The translations under genes were made by a program, and so were the position numbers. A stretch of 64,000 nucleotides of DNA from Alitta virens (taxonomy: Eukaryota > Annelida > Polychaeta > Phyllodocida > Nereididae): positions 38,476,204-38,540,203 of the forward strand of contig OW028582.1 of the NCBI GenBank assembly GCA_932294295.1. The letters are read 5' to 3'. Positions 24,865 to 34,632 of this stretch are shown here, in pieces (the stretch's first letter is position 1; the number at the start of each line of letters is the position of its first letter). A model generated the notes under the pieces. It saw only the letters and a list, made by a program, of their open reading frames with translations. It made no database searches and was not told where the DNA came from.

Positions 24865-25519
24865 TGACATCATGATCTTATCTGCTCGTTTAATATCATT
24901 ACTTAATGTCAGTTAAGTAATGTCTAGTCCCACTGATGGAGCGGAAGACTTTGAAAACTCCCTCAGGTTGATGAATTACAACACTGATATGTTTGATCCC
25001 AATAGCAAGAGAAGAAAATGTTTTACTCCAGCATATGGGCATTAATGTATTCAACTACATTCTCACTGGCCTATTTTACCGAACTATTAGAACTATCTTA
25101 TTCTACCCTACCATTAGGATAACCTTAGTATTAAGACCAGTTGATATGCATCAAGGGTGTTCTTCTGTTAGTTTTGATGATGAGAAACTTTATATTCACT
25201 CCTCATGTCTCCGAATTTAATGTCTTCTTCTAAGTGACACCACAATACTACCCTCAGGCTGTCGCCTTGTCTCGTCATAATGAAATATTTTTGTGTGAAT
25301 GCAGTTTCCTGCGGAAGTCATTTCCTAAGACTTTGCCCCATGAAAACAGATATATATCTTACTATAAAGGATTGTTTTGGAAATAATATGCTCCATACAG
25401 GAAGGAATGCAAAAAAGTGACACCATGAGATCCTAGGTCTCTTGATTGAGGATACAATTGCTAAAAATAGAGATTAAATCACCGGTTATGGCCTGGTTAA
25501 GAATTTTATGGCAGCTAAA

Positions 25520-25695
25520 TGAGAGCCTAGCTCAGTGGTAGTGCACTGTGCTTTCAACCACTAGGTCCTGGGTTTGATTCCCTAAGTTGGATGGCTGTTT
25601 CATCCTTCATCTCATTGCCATGATCCCTATCTGTCCTGATTAGCCCATCAGGTGCATAAATACAGGACATAAAGCCTGAATCCACCCACCCACTT
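25520..25695 (+). repeat. tRNA-derived SINE, copy 2
   Basis: A-box-like TAGCTCAGTGGTAG (25,528-25,541) and B-box-like GGTTTGATTCC (25,571-25,581). The tail (CTATCTG...GGTGCATAAATAC...AAAGCCTGAATCCACCCACC) is also seen in the 11,101-11,300 copy, so both belong to one family. Confidence 0.75.
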
Positions 25696-25799
25696 ATGGC
25701 AGCTAAACACTATCCACTTGGATAATGTGATAAACTGCAGCGTACATTTTGAAACAATTTCAGCAGCTGAGAAATAGGATGCCTCAACTGTAACAGTTA

Positions 25800-27010
25800 T
25801 GTCTTGTGTCATCTGATGCTAAATCATATTCTGACTTCCAAGATGAACTAAAAAGTGAATACATTTCACAGTTATTAGCATCACTCTCCACTTACCCTAA
25901 TGTTAGTTATAATAATTTCAATGACATACTGCAATCTTCAATAGCTAAACACTTTCCAGTTAAGTATGTTAGATATAAAAAGTACAAAAACATAAAGTAG
26001 TCACCATGGATTACTCAAGGAATTCCTAGGTCAATAAAATACAGGGACAGACTTTATGTAAAATTTAAATCAATACCAATAAATCATGCTCTTTATGAAA
26101 GGTTCTCAGTTAATTTTAAAACATACAGCAAAATTCTGAGGCAAATGATAAACTCAGCAAAGAAAATGTATAACCAAAACTGTTTTGACAAATTTAAATT
26201 TGATCTCAAAAGACTTTGTCTACTATAAATGGCGTGTTAAACCGCAATATGGATGGGAAAGATTTTCCAAATTACACACTTATAGAGATTGATGGCCTCT
26301 CTGTATCTAATGAAAAACTTATTGCAAATTAATTAAATAAATATTTTGTTAATGTTGGTCAGAATTTAACTCAAAGCACTATATTACCTTCTGAGACATC
26401 TTTTCAAGATATTTGACAACCCTAATTACGCATAATTTTGAATTAAGGACTGTTACCACTGAAGCAATAGCAGAAGTAATAAGTTCATTAAGACCAAAAA
26501 CATGCTGCAATCTTGATAGAATCTCCAGTAAACTACTGAAGTACATCAACAATTAAATAGCTGCTCCTTGCACTGATATCTTCAATCAATCTGTCACTCA
26601 ATGTATATTTCCTGATTTGTTAAAAAAGGCCAAAGTGGTACCAATATATAAAAATATAAAAGATTATTTGTTTTGTAATTATAGGTTAATCTCTATATTG
26701 CCAAGTGTGTTCGAAGTCTTTGAGAGAGTACTATATAATCAAATGTTTTATAAAAGTCAACATTAGAACTTGTCGATAGAATCACATGTGCAATGGACCA
26801 AAACTTACATCCTGTTAACATATATCTTGACCTCTTGAAAGCCTTTGACACACTTGACCATCAGATATTATTACATAAATTAAATTACTATATATATATC
26901 ATTTTTATTGATGGAAGATGTCAGAAAAAGACATATCTGTCACAAGTACAAAAGAAAAAAAAGCAATCAGAAAATAATTTAAAAAAGGGAATACAACAAA
27001 GACTATAGTT
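25800..27010 (+). pseudogene. Decayed non-LTR retrotransposon reverse transcriptase
   Basis: Fragments in several frames recall the linker and RT of jockey/CR1-type elements. Near 25,960-26,200 there is a KYKNIKs-PWITQGIPRSIKYR-like segment. At 26,820-26,890 there is LDLLKAFDTLDHQILLHKLN, the RT A-motif region with its D. Frameshifts and stops separate the parts and the YADD part is missing. It is plus-strand and unrelated in detail to the LINE at 58-62 kb. It abuts the Polinton-like element, whose left end may lie within or just after it. Confidence 0.8.
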
Positions 27011-27300
27011 ACAAATGGTTCCAGCCACCAAATTAAAGTTAACATTAGTTAAGCTGTTTATCCACTCCTTAAAAAATCCAATTAGAATTGCTCATACATA
27101 CAGCTTGTATATAATACATATTAGCATGTTCAGCAAAATACATTCCTTATATAATGTGTACGATAAAACTTTTTACGGAATGATTTTACTTCAAAATAGA
27201 GCTAAATATATATATTAATTAATAGGAAGTATATATGTATATATTTACAGAGATTATCTGACGTCACTTCTAGAAAACAAAATCACAAAGAGTTTTTATC

Positions 27301-27525
27301 ATGGCAGTTCATGTAGGCAGTTTTAAAGTTCAAGATATATATGACTGCACAATTTTAACACCTATACAAGAACTTAATGATATAACATATAAAATTGATA
27401 GAGTTATAAGTACAAAAAAAGTTAAAGGACGTAAATTCAGTTTAATTAAATGGTATGGTTATTCTGACAAGTTTAATACATACATACCTTCTACATCAGT
27501 ACAAAGGTACACAGGTGAAAAATAA
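27301..27525 (+). CDS. Small chromodomain protein (integrase C-terminus-like)
   Basis: 74 residues from a clear ATG. Residues about 29-68 form a chromodomain-like segment (YKIDRVISTKKVKG..., IKWYGY, FNTYIP), close to the chromodomain that ends the integrase of Polinton and related retroviral-type integrases. There is no integrase catalytic core upstream, only a decayed RT fragment. So this is either a truncated integrase restarted at an internal ATG or a stand-alone chromodomain gene. Its TAA overlaps the next ATG (TAATG at 27,523-27,527). Its position at the outer end of the element fits the usual place of the integrase gene. Confidence 0.65.
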   Translation: MAVHVGSFKVQDIYDCTILTPIQELNDITYKIDRVISTKKVKGRKFSLIKWYGYSDKFNTYIPSTSVQRYTGEK

Positions 27526-27950
27526 TGTTTGTGTATGTATCATCAGATGTTGACAGTGGTAATTATTTCCATGGTAACACTCCTACATCATTTAGGGTTA
27601 AACTACCAGGTAGGATAAATTTCTTACCTCAGGGTAAATGGGAGGTAGCTCTACTGGATATTGATCTTCCTAGACCTCTTGATAAATATAATTCTATATA
27701 TATATGTATCAATTCTTCCATATGTAAACCTAGCCCCTTTAATTCTAGCCTTACGCCTATATTAAACAGAGTGTATTTTAATCAAATTAGTAGAGGTGCA
27801 CCAGTATACTTCGATAACCCTCGTTATATACCGTTAAGTGTAGATAGTTTAGACATTATAGATATATATTTAACAGATAGTTCTGGAGCTGACCCGTCAT
27901 TCAAACAAGGTAAAGTCAACGGAACACTCCATTTCAGATTAATAGAATAG
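27525..27950 (+). CDS. Small capsid-associated protein (penton/minor capsid candidate)
   Basis: 141 residues, overlapping the chromodomain ORF by one base. The N-terminal part alternates short beta-type stretches (FRVKLPGRINFLPQGKWEVA) and the C-terminus ends with a DIYLTDSSGADPSFKQGKVN-type segment before LHFR. I recognise this ending from small proteins encoded next to F54H12.2-like capsid genes in invertebrate Polinton/adintovirus-like loci. The length is short for a full penton-type jelly roll. The structural role is inferred from position and pattern. Confidence 0.55.
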   Translation: MFVYVSSDVDSGNYFHGNTPTSFRVKLPGRINFLPQGKWEVALLDIDLPRPLDKYNSIYICINSSICKPSPFNSSLTPILNRVYFNQISRGAPVYFDNPRYIPLSVDSLDIIDIYLTDSSGADPSFKQGKVNGTLHFRLIE

Positions 27951-27990
27951 ATTAGTTAACAATAATAATTATATATAACACATAACAAGT

Positions 27991-28440
27991 ATGAATGACA
28001 AGACACAGCATTACTCTCTTAATAGAGGTATAGATTATGATGTGTTACTGAAACACTTCAAAAATCAGGCGGACGGTGTAATTAATCATCGTAGTACTAC
28101 ATCACGCCCGCGTAACAATCACAGCTGTATTAAAGCATACGGTGGTCGCATAATAATGGTTAATAAACCAAAAAAAACTACTAAAACGTTAGATAAAGTG
28201 GAAGTTATTGATCCTACAGAAGCGCAACGTCTTAGAGCATTACACGACATAGAAACTGAAGTTGCAGATATAAATACAGAACATAAAACACAACCAGCTC
28301 ACTCTATACTGAGCGGCGTTAACAGTAAGACCTCAGGTAAACGACAATTATCACCAAAGAGTCTCCTAGAAAAGAGAAAGAAAGTGAGGAAGACTGTAGA
28401 CAAGGTTATACAGAGAACTAAGGACGTTTTTGATGCTTGA
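27991..28440 (+). CDS. Basic protein of the capsid block, unknown function
   Basis: 149 residues, rich in Lys, Arg and Thr, with a C-terminal basic helix-like segment (KRQLSPKSLLEKRKKVRKTV) ending in KDVFDA. Proteins with a basic tail ending in DIF/DVF-type residues precede the capsid gene in related loci and are thought to be minor core components. No domain was recognised directly. It lies 40 bases after the previous gene, and its stop ends 11 bases before the capsid ATG. Confidence 0.55.
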   Translation: MNDKTQHYSLNRGIDYDVLLKHFKNQADGVINHRSTTSRPRNNHSCIKAYGGRIIMVNKPKKTTKTLDKVEVIDPTEAQRLRALHDIETEVADINTEHKTQPAHSILSGVNSKTSGKRQLSPKSLLEKRKKVRKTVDKVIQRTKDVFDA

Positions 28441-28451
28441 GTAGTTATATA

Positions 28452-29873
28452 ATGACCCAGGAAGTACTAGATGATTCATACATAGGTTACTCAGAAGAAT
28501 TAGCAATATTTCAGAAACCCGTACAAAATATAGGTATTAAGAATAATCATATAACAACTTTTTATCCTATTAATGATTTTTTAACACAGGGTGTTATCCA
28601 GTTTCAAATTAATAATAATAGTAGTAACTATTTAGATTTACGTAGAACACGACTAAATATTACTTGTAAAATTGTAAGACAAAACGGAAATAGTATAGAA
28701 CCTGTTACAGTAGCGAAAGATAACAATAGTAGAGAGAAAAGAGCAAAAGATGAAGAAAGTACAGATACTGAGACTAATACTTCAACCGCTGCTAATACAT
28801 CCACAAATCAGGCTTCTGTAGGAGTAGTGAATAATTTTATGCATTCAATGTTTAGTCGTATTGATGTAGCACTACAGAATAAAGTGCTGACACATTCAGA
28901 TGAATCATACCCTTATCTAGCTTATTTCAAAGCATTATTACATACTAATAATGAGCTGAAAAATACTACTCTCCAAATGGGAATGTTTTATAAGGATACA
29001 CCTGGAGAATTAGGAGATCCTAACTGGCAGTTAGGGGATAATGAAGGGTTAAAAAAAAGATCTAGTCTCATCTCCAATGAGGTTGATATGTCAGGTAATC
29101 TGTACTGCGATATTTTAGAAATATACAAGTTCATACCAAATGGTGTGAATTTAGGTATTACATTATATCCTAGCACACCTGAGTTCTGTTTAATGGCTCC
29201 TGAGACTACAGCTGGTGGTTACAAAGTGCAAATTACTAAAGCATCCTTAAGCGTTTCAATGATAGAAGTAATACCTGAAATATTGGTATCTCACGCCGAA
29301 ATTATGCATGACAAACAAGCAATATTTCCATATATTAAAACAGAGGTTAAAAAATTCACATTAGGCAAAGGACAGTTTTCGTGTACTATTAATGATCCTT
29401 TTGCAGGACGAGTACCATGTGAGATGGTTTGCGGTCTAGTAACAGACGTTAGTAATCATGGCACGTTGTTTACAAATCCTTTCTTGTTTGAGCACTCATT
29501 TCTCAATTTCATACAAGTTACTGTAGATGGTCATGATCTAGGTCAAGGCCCCATCCTACCTTCATATAACAAAAAACTTGAAACAAGCTCATATATAGAT
29601 GCATACAAAACTCTTTGTGGTATTGAGTATGGTGACCATTTCAATCCTCTTTCACGCACAGAATATATGCAGGGTTACACATTCTACAGATTTGTTGCTG
29701 ATTCTCAATATATTTCTAACAGCGAGGATATACTCCCTTTAAAACGTACAGGTAATTTACGTATTAGTCTAAGATTTGCTGAGGCTTTAGCAGAACCTAC
29801 CACTTTGATTGTTTTCGCAAAGTTCCCTGCTACAGTTAAAATTGATAAATACCGAGGTGTAACTGACGTGTAG
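28452..29873 (+). CDS. Major capsid-like protein (F54H12.2-like)
   Basis: About 473 residues from ATG 28,452 (the open frame begins at a TTG, 28,437, inside the previous stop). The N-terminal region (GVIQFQINNNSSNYLDLRRT) and the segment VGVVNNFMHSMFSRIDV are hallmarks of the protein family annotated as F54H12.2-like in invertebrates. These are encoded by Polinton-type elements and taken to be the double jelly-roll capsid protein. Between them a Ser/Thr/Asp-rich, low-complexity insertion (about residues 85-120) looks like a surface loop. The frame is uninterrupted. It would form the virion shell with the products of the neighbouring small genes. Confidence 0.85.
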   Translation: MTQEVLDDSYIGYSEELAIFQKPVQNIGIKNNHITTFYPINDFLTQGVIQFQINNNSSNYLDLRRTRLNITCKIVRQNGNSIEPVTVAKDNNSREKRAKDEESTDTETNTSTAANTSTNQASVGVVNNFMHSMFSRIDVALQNKVLTHSDESYPYLAYFKALLHTNNELKNTTLQMGMFYKDTPGELGDPNWQLGDNEGLKKRSSLISNEVDMSGNLYCDILEIYKFIPNGVNLGITLYPSTPEFCLMAPETTAGGYKVQITKASLSVSMIEVIPEILVSHAEIMHDKQAIFPYIKTEVKKFTLGKGQFSCTINDPFAGRVPCEMVCGLVTDVSNHGTLFTNPFLFEHSFLNFIQVTVDGHDLGQGPILPSYNKKLETSSYIDAYKTLCGIEYGDHFNPLSRTEYMQGYTFYRFVADSQYISNSEDILPLKRTGNLRISLRFAEALAEPTTLIVFAKFPATVKIDKYRGVTDV

Positions 29874-29907
29874 TTAGTATGTTACTGTATGCCATAACGG
29901 CTGCATC

Positions 29908-30585
29908 ATGACAGAACACACATGTTTAATACCATTTCAACTACCAAAGAATATATCAGTACAGGGTGCTACGCAAGCAGGAAAAACGGAATTTGTTAAA
30001 CGTTTGCTAATAAACTATAGGACCATGTTTACACCTCGAGTTGTAAAGATAATATATGTATACTCGGTATGGCAGGATAATTTTAACCACCTAGAAGATG
30101 TCTTAGGTAGTTTAATAGAATTTAGGAAAGATATTCCGTCAAAACAATATTTAATAGATCTCTGGGAAATAAACAGAGGCCACAGTTTACTAGTTCTTGA
30201 CGACCAAATGAGTAATTTAAATGACAGCCTCCAGGGTTCTCATGTTGCAGAAATAGTATGCGTTCTTAGTCATCATTGTAATGTTTCGTGTATTATAACC
30301 TTACAAGACATGTTTTATGAAAGTAAAGCTGCTAGATTAATAAGTAGAAATTCTCACTGTATATGTCTCTTTCGTAACCATAGAAACGGTCGTCAGGTGT
30401 CGTCTTTAGCAAGTCAGGTTCTACCTGGTGAAACGAAGTATTTCATGGACAGTTATGAACGTGCTACTAAAAAGAACTATGGTTATTTAATAATTGATTT
30501 ATCACCCAATGTTGACAAAAAATATAAATTACGTTCTAATATATTTCCAGGTGAGGAAACAGTTGTGTTTCTCCCCCAACCATGA
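29908..30585 (+). CDS. A32/FtsK-type DNA packaging ATPase
   Basis: 225 residues. Walker A is GATQAGKT (20-27). Walker B is LLVLDD (94-99), after a spacing usual for viral packaging ATPases of the FtsK/HerA group. A downstream conserved Q follows in ITLQDMF (about 131-137, sensor-like). The protein would pump genome DNA into the capsid using ATP. It follows the capsid gene by 34 bases, and its stop overlaps the next start (ATGA at 30,582-30,585). All key residues visible to me are intact. Confidence 0.92.
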   Translation: MTEHTCLIPFQLPKNISVQGATQAGKTEFVKRLLINYRTMFTPRVVKIIYVYSVWQDNFNHLEDVLGSLIEFRKDIPSKQYLIDLWEINRGHSLLVLDDQMSNLNDSLQGSHVAEIVCVLSHHCNVSCIITLQDMFYESKAARLISRNSHCICLFRNHRNGRQVSSLASQVLPGETKYFMDSYERATKKNYGYLIIDLSPNVDKKYKLRSNIFPGEETVVFLPQP

Positions 30586-30908
30586 AACTGATCAAAGAGA
30601 ATATTACCTTTTTAAAAGCTGTAGCTTTACTTAGCAAGGATCAAGTTAAAGCTATCTTAGCACATATCAACAAGAGTCAGATTCTGGCTGTTGTCGAGAT
30701 AGCTAGAAATATGCTCACAGGTATTGTAACAATACGACGCGACTATAAGAGATCTCTTAAAATGTACAAACGCGTCATTAGAGATTTAGCTGACAAACGC
30801 GCAACACTTAACACGCGACGTGATCTAATCACCGGTAAAGCCGATGTTATAGCATTATTGATAAAAAGTGTACTTCCTAAACTGGTAGCGATTGTTGGTC
30901 ATGGCTGA
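30582..30908 (+). CDS. Small helical basic protein of Polinton-type loci
   Basis: 108 residues, starting in the ATGA overlap with the ATPase. It is mostly helical in look, with IARNMLTGIVTIRRDYKRSLK and a following basic segment ending in hydrophobic residues. This is the pattern of a small conserved protein found beside the ATPase and capsid genes in many Polinton/adintovirus-like loci and often annotated as uncharacterised. Role unknown. Confidence 0.6.
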   Translation: MKLIKENITFLKAVALLSKDQVKAILAHINKSQILAVVEIARNMLTGIVTIRRDYKRSLKMYKRVIRDLADKRATLNTRRDLITGKADVIALLIKSVLPKLVAIVGHG

Positions 30909-31272
30909 AGAAAATATTGTTATACCGAGAGACAGATATAACAGAATGCTAGAACAACTCAAAAGTATTAAAGATAGCAAAGTAATACAATCCCCCAACC
31001 GTACTGAAAGTGTTGAACCCACAACATCCGTAACGACGCACTATGATAAGACAAACACAACACAGCGCTCAAGAGACGATATAACTCATAAAGAGACTGG
31101 TCACCCCCCCGGTCTTAAACATAATGATATAGATGCTTTTATAACAAAATTTACAAAAGACAAAAAAAATAAGAATCATACAAGTACGCGTAACAAACGT
31201 AGTAAAAAGCCATCTAAACAAGATGACAGAAAATCTAAACTTAAAGCAAATTGGATTAGAGTTTTCAATTGA
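30901..31272 (+). CDS. Lysine-rich C-terminal protein of the capsid block
   Basis: 123 residues from ATG 30,901, overlapping the previous gene by 8 bases. An N-terminal segment IVIPRDRYNRMLEQLKSIK is followed by a Thr/Ser-rich linker and a Lys-rich region (KKPSKQDDRKSKLKANWIRV). The start resembles the 'IPxxRYxxLL' opening of small proteins in related loci. It may bind nucleic acid through the basic tail. Function not recognised. Confidence 0.55.
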   Translation: MAEENIVIPRDRYNRMLEQLKSIKDSKVIQSPNRTESVEPTTSVTTHYDKTNTTQRSRDDITHKETGHPPGLKHNDIDAFITKFTKDKKNKNHTSTRNKRSKKPSKQDDRKSKLKANWIRVFN

Positions 31273-31509
31273 AATGTTACTAGAGCTAACAGTAATAATT
31301 TTTCATGTATTTAAAGATATATATTTAAGTAGTAATAATTAAAATGAATCATAGCCATTCATACTAGAACAATACATATATATTTAAGGACCTCAGGATA
31401 TGTACGTGAGACATGCAATATTTTGGTATTGCTAAAGTAATTAACTGATATTTAAAGACATGTTGGCGTGTGAGGATATATCAATGAAACATACAAATGT
31501 ACCCAGTAC
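31273..31509. other. Spacer and promoter region of the PC4 gene
   Basis: AT-rich, non-coding, with no repeat recognised. It ends in the TATA box at 31,510. Confidence 0.5.
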
Positions 31510-31517
31510 TATAAAAG
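31510..31517 (+). promoter_or_regulatory. TATA box of the double-PC4 gene
   Basis: TATAAAAG, 59 bases before the ATG at 31,576. Confidence 0.65.
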
Positions 31518-31575
31518 GTCTGATACTGACTCTATGCATTATCTGGATTCTACGAATACTTGATAGTACTACAAA

Positions 31576-31867
31576 ATGGCATCCAACATGATAACTCGCA
31601 AATATTACAACCAGGGAGGAACGCAGATTAAGGGCCAGTTTTTATGGTACCGCGAGATCAGTTTTAGGAAATTTCTCACACTCCAGAGGTACAAAGGCAA
31701 GGTGTCCATGCATCTCAGGGTATACGTATTAGACGACCAGAACTATTGTCTAATTCCAACGAAAAAGGGTGTGACGCTGGACAAACAGCAAACACGAGAT
31801 CTGCTGGCAAACATGCATAACCTGGCTACCTTTATAGGTGTTGTAAGTATTTTGGTATAAAGTACTG

Positions 31868-31909
<42 letters not shown>

Positions 31910-32459
31910 CATTGTCATAAAATCTTACTCATTATTACAGGATGACAACACTTATCAACCAGATGATGGGTCAGATGAAGTTATGGGTAATGCAGCGGAA
32001 CACGATGTAATGATAGACGATATAGAATGCCCTGCTGATGATAGCGATATGTTTGATGATTCACCTGAGATAGATGAGTGCTCACAGAACATTTTAAAAC
32101 TCCACATAGGAAAAAATGTTCACTGCCGAGCTAGAAAGGCATCAAACACAATCGATATACGCCATAGTTTCTTCAGGAATCTATCGATTACGTCTGTGCA
32201 TCCTACTCAGAGGGGCATCAACCTAACGAAGTATGAATTTACTAAATTACTAGATGTTCTACCTCAGCTTGAAGGCCGATGGAGTGGTTTAGCGCAACTA
32301 GCAATGTGCTATAACACCCACACTACTCAGGATGATGTACAGGAGTGTAATCACTGCACTCCGAAACCGTCTCCACCCCGCTCTGTACATCGTCCAAACA
32401 ACATTTCACTTAGGCCTACTACATCATCAGCTTCTACAGTTACAAATTCCTCTGATTAA
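31576..32459 (+). CDS. Spliced double-PC4-domain ssDNA-binding protein
   Basis: Two exons, 31,576-31,842 and 31,941-32,459, joined in phase 0. The donor is GTAAGT at 31,843, and the acceptor ends ATTACAG at 31,940. The 98-base intron contains a long TA repeat. About 261 residues. Exon 1 holds a PC4-like fold (FRKFLTLQRYKGKVSMHLRV..., then TKKGVTL). Exon 2 has an acidic linker and a second, diverged PC4-like unit (NTIDIRHSFFRN..., TQRGINLTKYE). PC4 domains bind single-stranded DNA and act in transcription and repair. Here a replication or late-transcription role is inferred. The stop codon overlaps an AATAAA at 32,458-32,463. Confidence 0.8.
31871..31908. repeat. (TA)n inside the PC4 intron
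   Basis: About 19 TA units in the 98-base intron. A similar TA tract sits in an intron of the membrane protein gene at 37,262-37,292. Confidence 0.9.
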
Positions 32460-32926
32460 TAAACAATATGTTTCATATATAAGGTCTTATACATGTATTT
32501 ATTATTTTAGTGTGTTATATATATGATATCAGACTTTACCTTAATATATTATTAATATTGTATATTTTTGCTTGTTATAATATATACGACATATATATCC
32601 ATGCGTGTTACATACGTTAACAATGTATTAAATATATATTAAATAAAATATATATATACAACATATTATTGTGATTGTTATATTATCTAATGAGTAAAAA
32701 TCTGTTCACTTGTATTTAAAACAAATAAGAACACCAACTTTGACAAAGATGTGTATGGTTTATTTCTGGTTAACTACACGCATTAGTTTAAAATTCTAGT
32801 ATGAGATCATGAACTGTTTCATGAGAGAGTGTTCCATACACACATATACTAACAACTGTATACAATATCATATTTTTATCACTCATCAACAAAGTCATTA
32901 ACTACATCATAACTATTAATAACATG
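32460..32926. other. AT-rich spacer
   Basis: Non-coding sequence after the PC4 gene with many TATATA runs. No gene seen. Confidence 0.5.
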
Positions 32927-32934
32927 TATAAAAG
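32927..32934 (+). promoter_or_regulatory. TATA box before the decayed central gene
   Basis: TATAAAAG, 37 bases before the ATG at 32,964. It is the same box as upstream of the PC4 gene. Confidence 0.55.
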
Positions 32935-32963
32935 AAGTATATGTGGTGCTCTTGCAGTACGTT

Positions 32964-33545
32964 ATGGAAATATTACAAGATTATGCCGGTGTATTGATCT
33001 ATAAGGTCAATACCAGTGAGATAGCTATAATGCTACATTGTGAAGGATTGTTGTTATTACTAAAATGTTGGTGAAAAGTGTTACAGCACTGTTCTATATG
33101 AAGATGTTATTAGTACAATTCCTGGATTAATTGGAGGTATTCGTACAAGAATCACTATTAGCACTTCAAAAACACTCGGCGTTATGTGTATAAATGGCAA
33201 TATTAACATTAATCTAACCGATACACAGGTAATGTATATATATGTATGTATTAGTTATATATTGTATCATTTAATTACAGGGTACTGTTCTTAAAGAGGA
33301 GCTAGCAATATCACTACCTCTACAGATGTTCATTAACTTGGTATACTACATACCAGTTTTATCGTATGATGGCATCAATGCCACTGTACACCTGGGCTAC
33401 TTTTCTATTTAATTAAGGATGGGTGTACTACAACTGTAACAATCAAAAGAACGAAGGAACATCATTAACTATTGCTGATCTACAAACCGTTAACATTTCA
33501 TTAATTCATGTTGCACATGCTGCACAGGAGATGTCGTTTCTGACA
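32964..33545 (+). pseudogene. Decayed spliced gene in the centre of the Polinton-like element
   Basis: An ATG at 32,964 opens a 37-codon frame. The reading then continues in another frame from about 33,065 to the donor GTAATG at 33,229. After an intron (33,229-33,280, acceptor TTACAG) it continues to about 33,405, where another frame change occurs. Coding-like sequence goes on to about 33,545. A TATA box, consensus splice sites and matching phase across the intron indicate a former gene, now broken by at least two frameshifts. I did not recognise the family. Confidence 0.5.
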
Positions 33546-33805
33546 CCATATTTTTGTTTTATATAATGTTACTGTTCTACGTTTGCTACAATCATACCCA
33601 TAGTCTACATGTATATGTAGGTATGTCAGATAATACATTGTCTAAGGCATATCATTTACTGATGCGTGTATTAATCTCTGTACATATTGTACATGTTAAT
33701 GTATAGCTATACATATAATACATAATAGAAACAATATATACTGTTAAACGATTTTTATTAATATATAGCATGTATCAAAAGAAGTATATCAAAAGTATGT
33801 CATTA

Positions 33806-34500
33806 TTAATATATAATATGTACAAGAATACAGAAATATATACTGTTTAAAAAATGATGTGCAAATATACATATATAGTTTTATCAAACATATGTCAAGC
33901 GAGTTATATATGGTATAGATAACAACAATATAATACTAGTATCATAACTATTCGCAAATACTGCAGGTATATATATATATATAAAGTATGTCATTACAAT
34001 AGTATTACACAATATGATTGTTATACATAGGTAAAAATAGCATGACAAGAGTACAATGTATAAGCTAAGCCACATATATACTACTAAAGAAAGAGCAATT
34101 AACAGACCTATAACATGTGTTATCAAGAACAATCAAAACTACTTATGGCTTTATATTAATATATAATATATACAAGAATACAGAAATATATACTGTTTAA
34201 AAATGATATGCAAATATACATATATAGTTTTATCAAACATATGTCAAGCGAGTTATACATGGTATAGATAACAACAATATAATACTAGTATCATAACTAC
34301 TCGCAAATACTGCAGATATATATAAAGTATGTCATTACAATAGTATTACACAATACGATTGTTATACATAGGTAAAAATAGCATGACAAGAGTACAATGT
34401 ATAGGCTAAGCAACATATATACCACTAAAGAAAGAGCAATTAACAGATATTTAACATATGTTATCAAGAACAATCAAAACTACTTATGGCTTTATATATA
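33806..34500. repeat. 345-bp tandem duplication in the element centre
   Basis: 33,806-34,155 and 34,156-34,500 are near-identical neighbours (shared 'caagaatacagaaatatata' and 'atcaagaacaatcaaaacta' blocks) in the non-coding AT-rich centre where the two gene blocks converge. The short minus-strand open frame at 33,884-34,132 is not conserved in the second copy and is not called a gene. Confidence 0.85.
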
Positions 34501-34632
34501 TCTCTACACAATAGTGTTTTCCTCGTAACTATTAACAAAAAACTACAGCAATATACATGTATGACGTAACAAATATCATAGCTGTACTGCTAAAACAATT
34601 AGCATCTGGTTAAGGCATTATATCGTAACATT

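Larger units (their letters stand above)
12697..24940 (+). repeat. Segmental duplication, copy B
   Basis: Second copy of the block at 167-6,900. It is enlarged by the Harbinger transposon (17,146-21,874) and by the 427-bp tandem array, and has private sequence at about 13,090-13,765. Outside these insertions the order of matching blocks is the same as in copy A, and no protein-coding host gene is evident. Confidence 0.85.

Noticed and set aside
23395..24867. Four identical 63-79-codon open frames
   Set aside because: They are copies of one frame inside the 427-bp tandem units. The corresponding region in duplication copy A has no such conserved frame, so this is not a gene family.
33884..34132. 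Hydrophobic 82-codon minus-strand frame
   Set aside because: It is not preserved in the adjacent tandem copy and consists of AT-rich codons. Probably chance.
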